From the NCBI RefSeq assembly GCF_013340935.1, contig NZ_WHOS01000005.1, positions 124,001 to 188,000 on the forward strand: a DNA stretch of 64,000 bases, given 5' to 3'. The notes under the pieces were generated by a model. The model had not been told where the DNA came from and did no database searches. It was given only the letters and a program-made list of their open reading frames with translations. Shown here piece by piece: positions 55,125 to 63,590 of this stretch; positions within the stretch are counted from its first letter, which is position 1; each line of letters opens with the position of its first letter. Source of the DNA: Azospirillum melinis (GTDB taxonomy: Bacteria; Pseudomonadota; Alphaproteobacteria; Azospirillales; Azospirillaceae). The position numbers and the translations under genes were made by a program.

Positions 55125-56630
55125 TTACGCCCGCAGCCGTTCCGACGTGGAGGCGATGTTCTGCGACACCACTTCGATGTCGCGGACCACGCGGGTGACG
55201 CTGTGGGCAATCTCCTTGGTCGCCGATTCCTGCTGCGACACGGCGGCGGCGATGGTGGTGGAGATCTGCTGAACGTCGGTGACGATGGCGCCGATGCGGC
55301 GGATGGCATCGACCGCGTGCAGCGCCTCCTGCTGGACCGACGCGATCTGTGCCGCGATGTCGTCGGCAGCACTGCCGCTCTGCTGGGCCAGCGACTTCAC
55401 CTCGTTCGCCACCACGGCGAAGCCGCGGCCCGCCTCGCCGGCGCGGGCGGCTTCAATGGTGGCGTTCAGCGCCAGCAGGTTGGTCTGCGAGGCAATGCTG
55501 TTGATCAGCTTGGTGATGGCGCCGATGCGCTCGGCCGAGGTGACCAGGGCTTCCACCGCGGCGTTGGTGCGGGTCGCCTCCTCCGATGCCTTCAGCGAGG
55601 CGCCCGACGCCTCGTTGGCGCGGTTGCTGATGTCGGAGATCGAAGCCGACAGCTCTTCCGTCGCGGCGGCGACGGTCTGGGCGTTGGCGGTGGCGCGGTC
55701 GGCGGCGGTGCCGACCTCGCGGTCCAGCGATTCGGCGAGGGTGGCGACGCTGCGGCGGCGCTCGCCGTCCATCTCCGCCTGCCGCAGTTCGGCCTGCTTC
55801 TGCGCGTCGATGTCGATCAGCGACCCGCAGGCGCGCAGCGCCAGGCCGTTGCCGTCGCGGGCGACGCCGCCGATGGCGCGGAACCAGCGATAGCTGCCGT
55901 CCCTCAGCTTCAGCCGGTAATCGACGTCGTAGCCGGTGCGGCCGCTGCGGTCGTTCAGGCAGGCCATGAAGGCGTCGAAGGTCGGCTTGGCGTCGTCCGG
56001 GTGCAGACGGTCGCCCCAGGAACCGACCTTGTCGGGGAAGCCGGCCGTATCGTCACGGTCGAAGCCGACGAGACGGCGGAACTCCGGCGACCAGTGCCAG
56101 TGGCTCTGCGCATGCATCGCGTCGGCGTTGTGGAAGACCGCGTCCCAAAGCCCGACGCCGGCGTGACGGTCGAGCAGCTTGGCCCGCTCCAGCTCGTTGC
56201 GCTCGGCATTGATGTCGATCAGCGACCCGCAAGCGCGCAGCGCAAGGCCGCTGCTGTCGCGGGCGACGCCGCCGATGGCGCGGAACCAGCGATAGCTGCC
56301 GTCCTTCACCTTCAGCCGGTAATTCACGTCATAGCCGGTGCGGCCGCTGCGGTCGTTCAGGCAGGCCATGAAGCTGTCGAAGGTCGGCTTGGCATCGTCG
56401 GGGTGCAGCCGGTCTGCCCAGGACCCGACCTTGTCGGGGAAACCGGCCGTGTCGTCGTGGCCAAAGCCGACGAGACGACGGAATTCCGGCGACCAGTGCC
56501 AGCGGCTCTGCGCATGCATCGGATCGCCATTGTGAATCACGGCATCCCACAACCCGACACCCGCATGGCGTCCCAGCAGAGCCAACTCTTCGGCTGCCTG
56601 ATTGTCCTGGGGCTTGCGGAACGACAACAT
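55125..56630 (-). CDS. Soluble methyl-accepting chemotaxis protein with two tandem PAS domains
   Basis: A 501-residue chemoreceptor without membrane segments or HAMP, so probably cytosolic. PAS domains cover about 18-143 and 152-277; each contains WHWSPEFRRLVGF, RLHPDDAKPTF and GSYRWFRAIGGVARD. The signalling helices follow at about 285-500, with the conserved tip INSIASQTNLLALNATIEAA and RAGEAGRGFAVVANEVKSLA. The PAS pair likely binds a cofactor such as haem or flavin to sense redox or oxygen; the ligand is not readable. The C terminus lacks a CheR-tethering pentapeptide. The upstream 243 bases are noticeably AT-rich. Confidence 0.92.
   Translation of the reverse strand: MLSFRKPQDNQAAEELALLGRHAGVGLWDAVIHNGDPMHAQSRWHWSPEFRRLVGFGHDDTAGFPDKVGSWADRLHPDDAKPTFDSFMACLNDRSGRTGYDVNYRLKVKDGSYRWFRAIGGVARDSSGLALRACGSLIDINAERNELERAKLLDRHAGVGLWDAVFHNADAMHAQSHWHWSPEFRRLVGFDRDDTAGFPDKVGSWGDRLHPDDAKPTFDAFMACLNDRSGRTGYDVDYRLKLRDGSYRWFRAIGGVARDGNGLALRACGSLIDIDAQKQAELRQAEMDGERRRSVATLAESLDREVGTAADRATANAQTVAAATEELSASISDISNRANEASGASLKASEEATRTNAAVEALVTSAERIGAITKLINSIASQTNLLALNATIEAARAGEAGRGFAVVANEVKSLAQQSGSAADDIAAQIASVQQEALHAVDAIRRIGAIVTDVQQISTTIAAAVSQQESATKEIAHSVTRVVRDIEVVSQNIASTSERLRA
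55803..56570 (-). repeat. Tandem intragenic duplication of the PAS-coding segment
   Basis: Segments 56570-56205 and 56168-55803 encode the two PAS domains with a period of 402 bases. By my count 14 of 122 aligned residues differ, and long stretches of DNA are identical, for example around 55930-55975 and 56335-56380. This indicates a recent duplication or ongoing gene conversion. Confidence 0.85.
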
Positions 56631-56873
56631 TCTTTTTAACTCCCGATGGCTGAAGGCAACAGACGCATCATGGGCATATATTCGTTAAACAAACACTTAA
56701 CAGAACATACCTTGTTTACACGTATCATATGCGCCGGTTGATGAGTTCGGAAGATATTCCCCCGGATTGTCTGCGTGGTGAATTTGTTTGCATGCGTTTG
56801 ATGTTGAGAAATTCTGTTTTAATGCGATGATAACAATAATGCGCATCATGCTATCTGGCCCGACGACGACGGG

Positions 56874-57326
56874 TCACCGGCGCTCCCTGAAGAAGTCCCG
56901 CAGCAATTTCCCGGCCCGGGTCTCGCCGATCCCGCTGTAGACCTCCGGCGCGTGGTGGCAGGTCGGCTGGGTGAAGAAGCGCGGGCCGTGGTCGACGGCG
57001 CCGCCCTTGGGGTCGTAGGCGCCGTAATAGACCCGCCGGATGCGGGCGAAGCTGATCGCCGCGGCGCAGAGCGCACAGGGCTCCAGCGTCACATACAGGT
57101 CGCAGCCAGGCAGGCGCGGCTGGCCGCGACCGGCGCACGCGGCGCGGATCGCCAGCAACTCGGCATGGGCGGACGGGTCGCACAGCTCCTCCGTCCGGTT
57201 GCCGGCGGCGGCGAGCACCGCACCCGTTGCGGGATCGACGACGACGGCGCCGACCGGCACCTCGCCGCGCGCGGCGGCGGCCTCGGCAGCGGCGAAGGCA
57301 AGGTCCATATAGCGGGGAGAGGGCAT
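56874..57326 (-). CDS. tadA: tRNA-specific adenosine deaminase TadA
   Basis: TadA converts A34 to inosine in tRNA-Arg. The 150-residue product has the zinc motif His-Ala-Glu in PSAHAELLAI (HAE) and Pro-Cys-x2-Cys in LEPCALCAAAI. It also carries VPVGAVVVD near the N terminus and RVYYGAYDPKGGAVDHG, all characteristic of TadA rather than cytidine or guanine deaminases. The ATG at 57326 is chosen because the family starts close to MDLAFAAAEAAA. It diverges from the pseudouridine synthase gene. Confidence 0.93.
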   Translation of the reverse strand: MPSPRYMDLAFAAAEAAAARGEVPVGAVVVDPATGAVLAAAGNRTEELCDPSAHAELLAIRAACAGRGQPRLPGCDLYVTLEPCALCAAAISFARIRRVYYGAYDPKGGAVDHGPRFFTQPTCHHAPEVYSGIGETRAGKLLRDFFRERR

Positions 57327-57431
57327 GGCCGGGCAGGGTGCCAACCGCCCGCCGAGCCCGTCAACCGGATTCCGGTGGCTGGGCGCTGGACCAGTGTTGC
57401 GGGCGGCGCGTCCAGGCCCTATGGTCCGGCC

Positions 57432-58700
57432 ATGGACCGCTCCGATACTGCCAAGAAATCCGATTCCGCCACCGCCTCCGGTGCTGGCGGCGGTGAACGA
57501 ATCGCCAAACGACTGGCGCGCGCCGGCCTATGCTCGCGCCGCGACGCCGAACGCTGGATCGCCGAGGGCCGCGTCGCGGTCAACAGCCGCGTGCTGGACA
57601 GCCCGGCCTGCGTGGTGCGCCCCGGCGACATCGTGCAGGTCGACGGCAAGGTCATTCCGGAGCCGGAGCCGGCCCGCCTGTGGCGCTATCACAAGCCGTC
57701 GGGGCTGGTCACCACCGCCCGTGACGAGAAGGGGCGCGAGACCGTCTTCGACCGCCTGCCGCCCGACCTTCCGCGCGTGGTCTCCATCGGCCGTCTCGAC
57801 CTGACGACCGAGGGACTGCTGCTGCTGACCAACGACGGCGAACTGGCCCGCTTCCTGGAACTGCCGGCGACCGGCTGGACCCGCCGCTACCGCGTGCGCG
57901 TCTTCGGCGAGGTCGACGAGAGGCAACTGGCGGCGCTGGAAAAGGGGCCGACCATCGAAGGCGTGAAGTACGGCCCGATCGAGGCCGCGCTCGACCGCAT
58001 CCAGGGCCGCAACGCCTGGCTGACCGTCAGCCTGAAGGAAGGCAAGAACCGCGAGATCCGCAAGGTGATGGAGTCGCTGGGGCTCCAGGTCAACCGGCTG
58101 ATCCGCGTCGCCTATGGTCCGTTCCAGCTCGGCAAGCTGGAGGAGGGTGCCGTCGAGGAGGTGCCGAAGCGCGTCGTCCGCGAACAGATCGCTCCCTTCT
58201 TCGGCACGCCCGAAGGGGCGGAATCGACCGAGTCCGGCACCAAGCAGCGCGCCAAGGCCCGTGCCGAAGCGGCGGGGAAGTCCGGTCCGAAGGCCGCACC
58301 CTCGAAAGGCGGGGCGGCCGCCGCCGATGCCAAGGCGGCGCCGAAACGTGCACCGCGGTCCGCCACCAAGCGGCACGAGGCGGAAGCCGCCCGCACCGAA
58401 GAGACCAAGCCGGCGCGGCGTGGCGGGTCCACCCGCGGCACCCTGTCGCTCGGCGGCGGCTCGGCGAAGCCAAGCCGGTCCGGCAAGCCGGAGGGTGCCC
58501 GTTCCGACGCCCCGCGGTCCGAGGGCGCACGCTCTCGTGACGACAGGCCCCGCGACGGCAAGGCTCCGGGCTCCAAGCCGACTGGTCCGAAAGGGGCCGG
58601 TCCGGCGCCGCGGGGCGGTCCGAAGGCAGGCGGCGGCGAGAGGTCCGGCGGCGGGGCTGGCGGACGGACGGAGCGCCCGCGTGCGGATCGTCGGCGGTAA
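57432..58700 (+). CDS. rluB: 23S rRNA pseudouridine synthase, RluB type, with long basic tail
   Basis: A 422-residue RsuA/RluB-family enzyme. An S4 RNA-binding domain lies at about 22-80 (RIAKRLARAGLCSRRDAERWI). The catalytic domain covers about 85-255 with the active Asp in GRLDLTTEGLLLLTNDG and the family motif EGKNREIRKVMESLG. The last 160 residues are low-complexity, rich in Lys, Arg, Ala, Gly and Pro, probably an unstructured RNA-binding extension. RluB (U2605) is the likeliest subtype, but RsuA or RluE cannot be excluded. The rsmD start lies inside its 3' end (20-base overlap). Confidence 0.9.
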   Translation: MDRSDTAKKSDSATASGAGGGERIAKRLARAGLCSRRDAERWIAEGRVAVNSRVLDSPACVVRPGDIVQVDGKVIPEPEPARLWRYHKPSGLVTTARDEKGRETVFDRLPPDLPRVVSIGRLDLTTEGLLLLTNDGELARFLELPATGWTRRYRVRVFGEVDERQLAALEKGPTIEGVKYGPIEAALDRIQGRNAWLTVSLKEGKNREIRKVMESLGLQVNRLIRVAYGPFQLGKLEEGAVEEVPKRVVREQIAPFFGTPEGAESTESGTKQRAKARAEAAGKSGPKAAPSKGGAAAADAKAAPKRAPRSATKRHEAEAARTEETKPARRGGSTRGTLSLGGGSAKPSRSGKPEGARSDAPRSEGARSRDDRPRDGKAPGSKPTGPKGAGPAPRGGPKAGGGERSGGGAGGRTERPRADRRR

Positions 58701-59241
58701 GCACCGCGGCCGCAGTCTGGTGGCACCGGGCGGGCGCGATACCCGCCCCACCACCGACCGCACCCGGCAAGCCATCTTCAACATCCTGGCCCACGCCGAC
58801 TGGGCGCCCGAGTTCGAGGGCGCAGCGGTCGTCGACGCCTTTTGCGGCACCGGCGCGCTGGGGCTGGAAGCCCTGTCGCGCGGTGCGTCCTGGTGCGGCT
58901 TCCTCGACATGGGCCGGCCGGCACTCGACGCCGTGCGCGCCAATGTCGAGGCCCTGCGCGAAACGGCGAACGCCCAGGTTTTGCGCGCCGATGCGGCCAA
59001 GCCGCCGCCGGCCCCCCGTGCCTGCATGCTGGCCTTCCTCGACCCGCCCTATGGCCAGGGGCTGGCGCCGCGCGCGCTGGAAGGTCTGCTGCGCGCCGGC
59101 TGGCTGGCCGACGGCGCGCTCGCCGTGGTTGAGGTCGCCGACCGCGACCCGCTGCCTCTTCCCGATGGTTTTTCGGCGCTCGACGAGCGCCGCTATGGCG
59201 ACACCCGCGTCGCCTTCCTGATGGTCCGCCACCTGGCCTGA
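58681..59241 (+). CDS. rsmD: 16S rRNA (guanine-966-N2)-methyltransferase RsmD
   Basis: A 186-residue SAM-dependent methyltransferase. It begins VRIVGGKHRGRSLVAPGGRD (GTG start), followed by RPTTDRTRQAIFNIL, the SAM motif VVDAFCGTGALGLEALSRGA and the catalytic DPPYGQG. All are family hallmarks. The GTG at 58681 is chosen because the family starts with this RIIGGK-like segment; it overlaps the upstream gene by 20 bases, so the two are likely coupled. Confidence 0.94.
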   Translation: MRIVGGKHRGRSLVAPGGRDTRPTTDRTRQAIFNILAHADWAPEFEGAAVVDAFCGTGALGLEALSRGASWCGFLDMGRPALDAVRANVEALRETANAQVLRADAAKPPPAPRACMLAFLDPPYGQGLAPRALEGLLRAGWLADGALAVVEVADRDPLPLPDGFSALDERRYGDTRVAFLMVRHLA

Positions 59242-59894
59242 CCGCATGGACGGTTCCCGCTTGCCCCGCCCTTGGCGTTGCGGATCAGTCCTTTAAATCC
59301 CCTGAGTTCCATTTTTTGCCGGGTCCGCTCACCCGCCGATGGGGGCGCATCCCTGGCGTTCCAAGGCCTGCACCTGTGTTTTTCCATCATGCGGAAAGAC
59401 GAAACGGATTGTTGAGTTCCAAAACAATCCGAGCAAAACATTATGTGTCGCCGATGCGGTTCCTCTATGGAAACGGCGGCATCTATCTATCTCCTAAGAC
59501 TGCACACCCTCGTTCGAGGGGGCCGTGCAGGTACCGGCACGGCTTCTTTTTACAGAACACGCGACCTATCGGCTGATCCGATAATATAACCGGTGTGGAC
59601 CGCTCGCCGGATTGGGTGTGTAGGATAAGTTTTACTTGATCAGTCTGTATGCCTACGGCGTCGATCCGTCCGTCGGTGTCTTTTTGTCCCCGGTTTTGGC
59701 ATACCAGATTACATATCTGGCATTCCTAAATCGGGACAATCGAACTCCGAGCGATTGTCGGCATCCGCGCCGAGTTCCGGAAAGGAACCGTCAGCAAGAG
59801 CGGTCCGTCCGGGTCATTCCGCAATCGTGATTGGCGTGCCGGTCCCCGGGAGAGGGGCCGTGCCGCCGGCTCAGGCAAGTTTAAGGGAGGCACG
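59242..59894 (+). other. 653-base gene-free leader/intergenic region before the OxlT-like transporter
   Basis: No credible coding frame is seen. The region is less GC-rich than its neighbours. It contains an inverted repeat CGGATTGTT/AACAATCCG (59405-59431), a nested hairpin around TTCC-TCTAT-GGAA (59460-59472), the attenuator-like element at 59500-59551, and a near-palindrome CCAGAT-tacat-ATCTGG (59704-59720) that includes a motif shared with the region at 61747-61762. AGGGAGG precedes the transporter ATG. The length and folding suggest a regulated leader or a small RNA plus promoter. Confidence 0.5.
59500..59551 (+). promoter_or_regulatory. Attenuator-like mutually exclusive hairpins ending in a terminator
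   Basis: CTGCAC (59500-59505) can pair with GTGCAG (59525-59530) around the inner stem CCCTCG-TT-CGAGGG (59507-59520). Alternatively GCCGTGC (59522-59528) pairs with GCACGGC (59537-59543), followed at once by TTCTTTTT, a Rho-independent terminator. The two outer pairings share bases, so only one can form, the layout of an attenuator or riboswitch expression platform. It may instead simply end a small RNA or the rsmD transcript. Confidence 0.5.
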
Positions 59895-61250
59895 ATGGCT
59901 CATATGAATTCACAACCGGCAGCGGAATCCGCGGCGCCGGTGACCGACGCGGTGCGCTGGACGCAGATCGTCGTCGGTATCGTCTGCATGGTGGCGGCGG
60001 CCAACATCCAGTATGCCTGGACGCTGTTCGTCCCGGAAATCCAGGCGACCCATGGCTGGACGCGCGCATCGATCCAGACCGCCTTCACCATCTTCGTCGT
60101 CGTGCAGACCTGGCTGACGCCGATCGAGGGTTACTTCATCGACAAGTACGGCCCCCGCGTGATCGTCGCCGCAGGCGGCTTCTTCACCGGCCTGTCCTGG
60201 ATCATCGACAGCTATGCCGGCTCGCTCAGCATGCTGTATGTCGGTTCGGCCATCGGCGGCATCGGCGTCGGCTGCGTCTACGCCACCTGCGTCAACAACG
60301 CGCTGAAGTGGTTCCCGGAAAAGCGCGGTCTGGCGGTCGGCCTGACGGCGGGCGGCTATGGCGCCGGTTCGGCCCTGACCATCCTGCCGATCTCGGCGAT
60401 GATCCACAGCAGCGGCTATCAGGCTGCCTTCTTCTGGTTCGGCCTGGTGCAGGGCGCCATCATCATCTGCGCCGCGCTGTTCCTGCGCATGCCGCAGAAG
60501 GAGCAGGTCAAGGCCTCGACCAAGGTCGCCCAGACCCGCCGCGACTACACGCTGGGCGAAGCCGTCCGTACCCCGGTGTTCTGGGTGATGTGGGCGATGT
60601 TCATCGGCACCGTCACCGGCGGCCTGATGGCCGTGGCCCAGCTGGGCGTCATCGCCCACGATCTGGGCGTGAAGGAAGCACCGGTCAGCGTCTTCGGCCT
60701 GACCATGGCGGCTCTGCCCTTCGCCCTGATGCTCGACCGTGTGATGAACGGCATCTCGCGCCCGCTGTTCGGCTTCATCTCCGACCACATCGGCCGTGAG
60801 GCGACCATGTTCGTCGCCTTCACCCTGGAAGGCGTCGGCATCATCATGCTGAGCCGCTTCGGCCATGACCCGATGATGTTCCTGATCCTCAGCGGCATGG
60901 TCTTCCTGGCCTGGGGCGAAGTGTACAGCCTGTTCAGCGCCACCTCGGCCGACACCTTCGGCACCAAGCATGCCGGCAAGATCTACGGCGTCCTGTACTG
61001 CGCCAAGGGTGTCGCCGCCCTGCTGGTTCCGCTGGGCAACCTGCTGATGGAAGCCACCGGCACCTGGGCGACCGTGCTGTACGTCACCGCCACCATGGAT
61101 CTGACCGCCGCGGCCTGTGCGCTGCTGGTCCTGAAGCCGATGCTGGCCCGCCACCATGCCCGGAACGAGGAGCTGGCCCGCCGCGCCGAACATGGCGATG
61201 CCGCCCGCGCCGTCCCGGTCGGGGCCGCCGCCGGCACCGCCAACGGCTAA
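59895..61250 (+). CDS. OxlT-like major facilitator (oxalate/formate antiporter family)
   Basis: A 451-residue protein with about 12 membrane segments. Family features are VVGIVCMVAAANIQYAWTLF in segment 1, GYFIDKYGPRVIVAAGG between segments 2 and 3, GIGVGCVYATCVNNALKWFP, and FGFISDHIGREATMFVAF in the second half. Similarity is to the oxalate/formate antiporter family, which also includes transporters of other small carboxylates, so oxalate is only one option. No oxalyl-CoA decarboxylase or formyl-CoA transferase gene is nearby. AGGGAGG precedes the ATG by four bases. Confidence 0.88.
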   Translation: MAHMNSQPAAESAAPVTDAVRWTQIVVGIVCMVAAANIQYAWTLFVPEIQATHGWTRASIQTAFTIFVVVQTWLTPIEGYFIDKYGPRVIVAAGGFFTGLSWIIDSYAGSLSMLYVGSAIGGIGVGCVYATCVNNALKWFPEKRGLAVGLTAGGYGAGSALTILPISAMIHSSGYQAAFFWFGLVQGAIIICAALFLRMPQKEQVKASTKVAQTRRDYTLGEAVRTPVFWVMWAMFIGTVTGGLMAVAQLGVIAHDLGVKEAPVSVFGLTMAALPFALMLDRVMNGISRPLFGFISDHIGREATMFVAFTLEGVGIIMLSRFGHDPMMFLILSGMVFLAWGEVYSLFSATSADTFGTKHAGKIYGVLYCAKGVAALLVPLGNLLMEATGTWATVLYVTATMDLTAAACALLVLKPMLARHHARNEELARRAEHGDAARAVPVGAAAGTANG

Positions 61251-61345
61251 GGGGAGCGGTTAGAGAGACAGTCGGGGGGCTTCGCTCGGAAGACTGACTG
61301 ACGGATGCGGGCCGGGATGCGCGGGAGCGCCCCGGTCCGCATCGT

Positions 61346-61579
61346 TCATTCGATCCAGAAGGGACGGTCCTTCGCCTTGCCGGGCTTGCCTTCGGAATTG
61401 TTTTCGGCTTGGGCCGCCTGCTGGAAGCGGTCGGAGGAGAACAGGATGCCCGGCTCCTCTTCCGTCTCGTCCTTCTCCGGCTCGATCACGGTGAAGCCGC
61501 CGCGGCCGCTGGCCATGTAGACGGCGTGGCCGATCATGCCGGTCAGCGCGAGGAACAGGAGGGCCTGGGTCTCGATCAT
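61346..61579 (-). CDS. Small single-span membrane protein
   Basis: A 77-residue protein starting MIETQALLFLALTGMIGHAV, with one membrane segment at about 4-23. A cytoplasmic or periplasmic acidic/polar tail follows (VIEPEKDETEEEPG and QAAQAENNSEGKPGKAKD). No family is recognised. An AAGGA-like ribosome site precedes the ATG. It converges with the OxlT-like gene; the 325 bases upstream carry a motif shared with the transporter leader, suggesting common control. Confidence 0.6.
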   Translation of the reverse strand: MIETQALLFLALTGMIGHAVYMASGRGGFTVIEPEKDETEEEPGILFSSDRFQQAAQAENNSEGKPGKAKDRPFWIE

Positions 61580-61904
61580 GGCGGAAACGTCCTTATCGGG
61601 AGGGGAGGGGCATCGACAGGAACAAAGGCGACAGGAACAACAGCGCATGAGGCCGAACGGCATCAGCCACGGGCAGCGGGTGCCCACGGTGACGGTCCAG
61701 TCATGCTGTGCTGCAACATAAGCAGGCCGGCATGCTACCGCAAAAAGTTTTGCATACCAGATGCCGGATGCCTGACCTGCAACTTTGCCGCAGGCGCGTC
61801 TACCGCCGAAGAGCGCTTCGTTCCGCAACCAAAGTGGCGTTGCCGCTGTTCCCCGCCTGTCGCCTCCGCATCGGGCCGGAGGAAGGCATCGCGATGGAGC
61901 GGCC
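61580..61904. other. 325-base intergenic region between the small membrane protein and trehalose synthase-like genes
   Basis: Divergent region with no coding frame I trust. It holds GTTTTGCATACCAGAT at 61747-61762, which matches 59694-59709 in the OxlT-like leader apart from one extra G there. It also holds direct repeats ACAGGAACAA (61615 and 61630). GGAG precedes the GH13 ATG by seven bases. Confidence 0.5.
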
Positions 61905-63590
61905 ATGATCCGGGACCTCTGGTACAAGAATGCGGTGATCTACAATCTGTCGCTGTCGACCTTCATGGACGCCAACGGCGACGGCGTCGGCGATTTCCAG
62001 GGGCTGCTGCGCCGGCTGGACTATCTGCACGGGCTGGGGGTGACCTGCCTGTGGCTGGGCCCGTTCCAGACCTCGCCGATGAAGGACGACGGCTATGACG
62101 TCGCCGACTATTACAATGTTGATCCGCGCTATGGCACGCTGGGCGACTTCGTCGAATTCACCCATGCCTGCGAACAGCGCGGCATCCGTGTGATCATCGA
62201 TCTGGTGATCAACCACACCTCCGACGAGCATCCCTGGTTCAAGGCCGCCCGCAGCGATCCCGACAGCAAGTATCGCGACTGGTATGTCTGGTCGGACAAA
62301 AAGCCGGAAAATGCCGACCAGGGCATGGTCTTTCCCGGCGTGCAGAAATCGACCTGGACCTATGACCGCGAAGCCAAGGCCTGGTATTTCCACCGCTTCT
62401 ACAAATTCCAGCCCGACCTGAACACCGCCAATCCGGAGGTGCACGCCGAGCTGCTGAAGATCATGGGCTTCTGGATCCAGCTCGGCGTCGCCGGCTTCCG
62501 CATGGACGCCGTGCCCTTCATCATCGCGGAGAAGGGAGCGGACGTTACCAAGCCGAAGGAACAGTTCGGCATGCTGCGCAGCTTCCGCGAATTCGTGCAG
62601 TGGCGGCGCGGCGACGCCATGCTGCTGGCGGAGGCCAACATCCTGCCGGAAGACGATCTGCACTATTTCGGCAACGACGGCGACCGCTGCCACATGATGT
62701 TCAACTTCCAGGTCAACCAGCACCTGTTCTACGCGCTGGCCACCGGCGATACCGGACCGCTCGCCAAGGCGCTGGAGGTGACGAAGCCGCGGCCGGCCAC
62801 CGCCCAATGGGGCACCTTCCTGCGCAACCACGACGAACTCGACCTGGGCCGGCTGACCGAGGAGCAGCGGCAGGCGGTGTTCGCCGCCTTCGGGCCGGAC
62901 AAGTCGATGCAGCTTTATGACCGCGGCATCCGCCGGCGGCTGGCGCCGATGCTGAACGCCGACCGGCGGCGGATCGAGCTGGCCTACAGCCTGATGTTCA
63001 CCCTGCCGGGGACGCCGGTCATCCGCTATGGCGACGAGATCGGCATGGGCGACGACCTGTCGCTGCCCGAACGGAACTGCGCCCGCACGCCGATGCAATG
63101 GTCGGACGAGCCGCATGGCGGCTTCACCAAGTCCGACGCGCCGGAAAGCCCGGTGATCAGCGGCGGCGTCTTCGGCTATGAGCGGATCAATGCCGCGATC
63201 CAGCGCCGCGACCCGCAATCCTTGCTGAACTGGACGGAGCGCATCATCCGCATGCGCAAGGAGTGTCCGGAAATCGGCTGGGGCGACTTCCGGATTCTCA
63301 AGACCGGCCGGCCGGAGGTGCTGGCCCTGCGCTATGACTGGCGGAACAACGGGGTGGTTGTCCTGCACAACCTGTCGGACAAGCCCTGCGAGATCGTGCT
63401 GGACGTGGACGGCCATGGCGAGGGCTGCCGGCTGGTCAACCTGCTGTCGGAGGACCACAGCGAGCCCGATGCCAAGGGCCGCCACCATCTGGTGATGGAG
63501 GCCTACGGCTATCGCTGGTTCCGGGTCGGTGGGCTGGACTATCTGCTGCGGCGGACTGAGGCGGACGGGAAGCCGGGCGAGGAGGTTTAG
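61905..63590 (+). CDS. GH13 alpha-glucanotransferase, trehalose synthase (TreS)-like
   Basis: A 561-residue cytoplasmic glycoside hydrolase family 13 enzyme. The barrel starts WYKNAVIYNLSLSTFMD, with DLVINHTSDEHPWF, nucleophile Asp-201 (GFRMDAVPF), acid/base Glu-243 (LAEANILPED) and Asp-310 (LRNHDELDL), then a C-terminal beta domain. The sequence pattern fits trehalose synthase, which interconverts maltose and trehalose, although a related alpha-glucosidase cannot be excluded. No fused maltokinase is present. The ATG at 61905 is chosen from GGAG seven bases upstream and the family start. Confidence 0.88.
   Translation: MIRDLWYKNAVIYNLSLSTFMDANGDGVGDFQGLLRRLDYLHGLGVTCLWLGPFQTSPMKDDGYDVADYYNVDPRYGTLGDFVEFTHACEQRGIRVIIDLVINHTSDEHPWFKAARSDPDSKYRDWYVWSDKKPENADQGMVFPGVQKSTWTYDREAKAWYFHRFYKFQPDLNTANPEVHAELLKIMGFWIQLGVAGFRMDAVPFIIAEKGADVTKPKEQFGMLRSFREFVQWRRGDAMLLAEANILPEDDLHYFGNDGDRCHMMFNFQVNQHLFYALATGDTGPLAKALEVTKPRPATAQWGTFLRNHDELDLGRLTEEQRQAVFAAFGPDKSMQLYDRGIRRRLAPMLNADRRRIELAYSLMFTLPGTPVIRYGDEIGMGDDLSLPERNCARTPMQWSDEPHGGFTKSDAPESPVISGGVFGYERINAAIQRRDPQSLLNWTERIIRMRKECPEIGWGDFRILKTGRPEVLALRYDWRNNGVVVLHNLSDKPCEIVLDVDGHGEGCRLVNLLSEDHSEPDAKGRHHLVMEAYGYRWFRVGGLDYLLRRTEADGKPGEEV

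Noticed and set aside
56685..56700. Possible CtrA box (TTAA ... TTAA) upstream of the chemoreceptor gene
   Set aside because: The two TTAA halves are separated by eight bases, not the seven of the consensus, so I do not call a CtrA site.
59242..59894. tmRNA, 6S RNA or SRP RNA in the leader region
   Set aside because: None of the conserved segments of these RNAs (tRNA-like ends, GGAAGCAG tetraloop region, long open-bubble helix) could be recognised.
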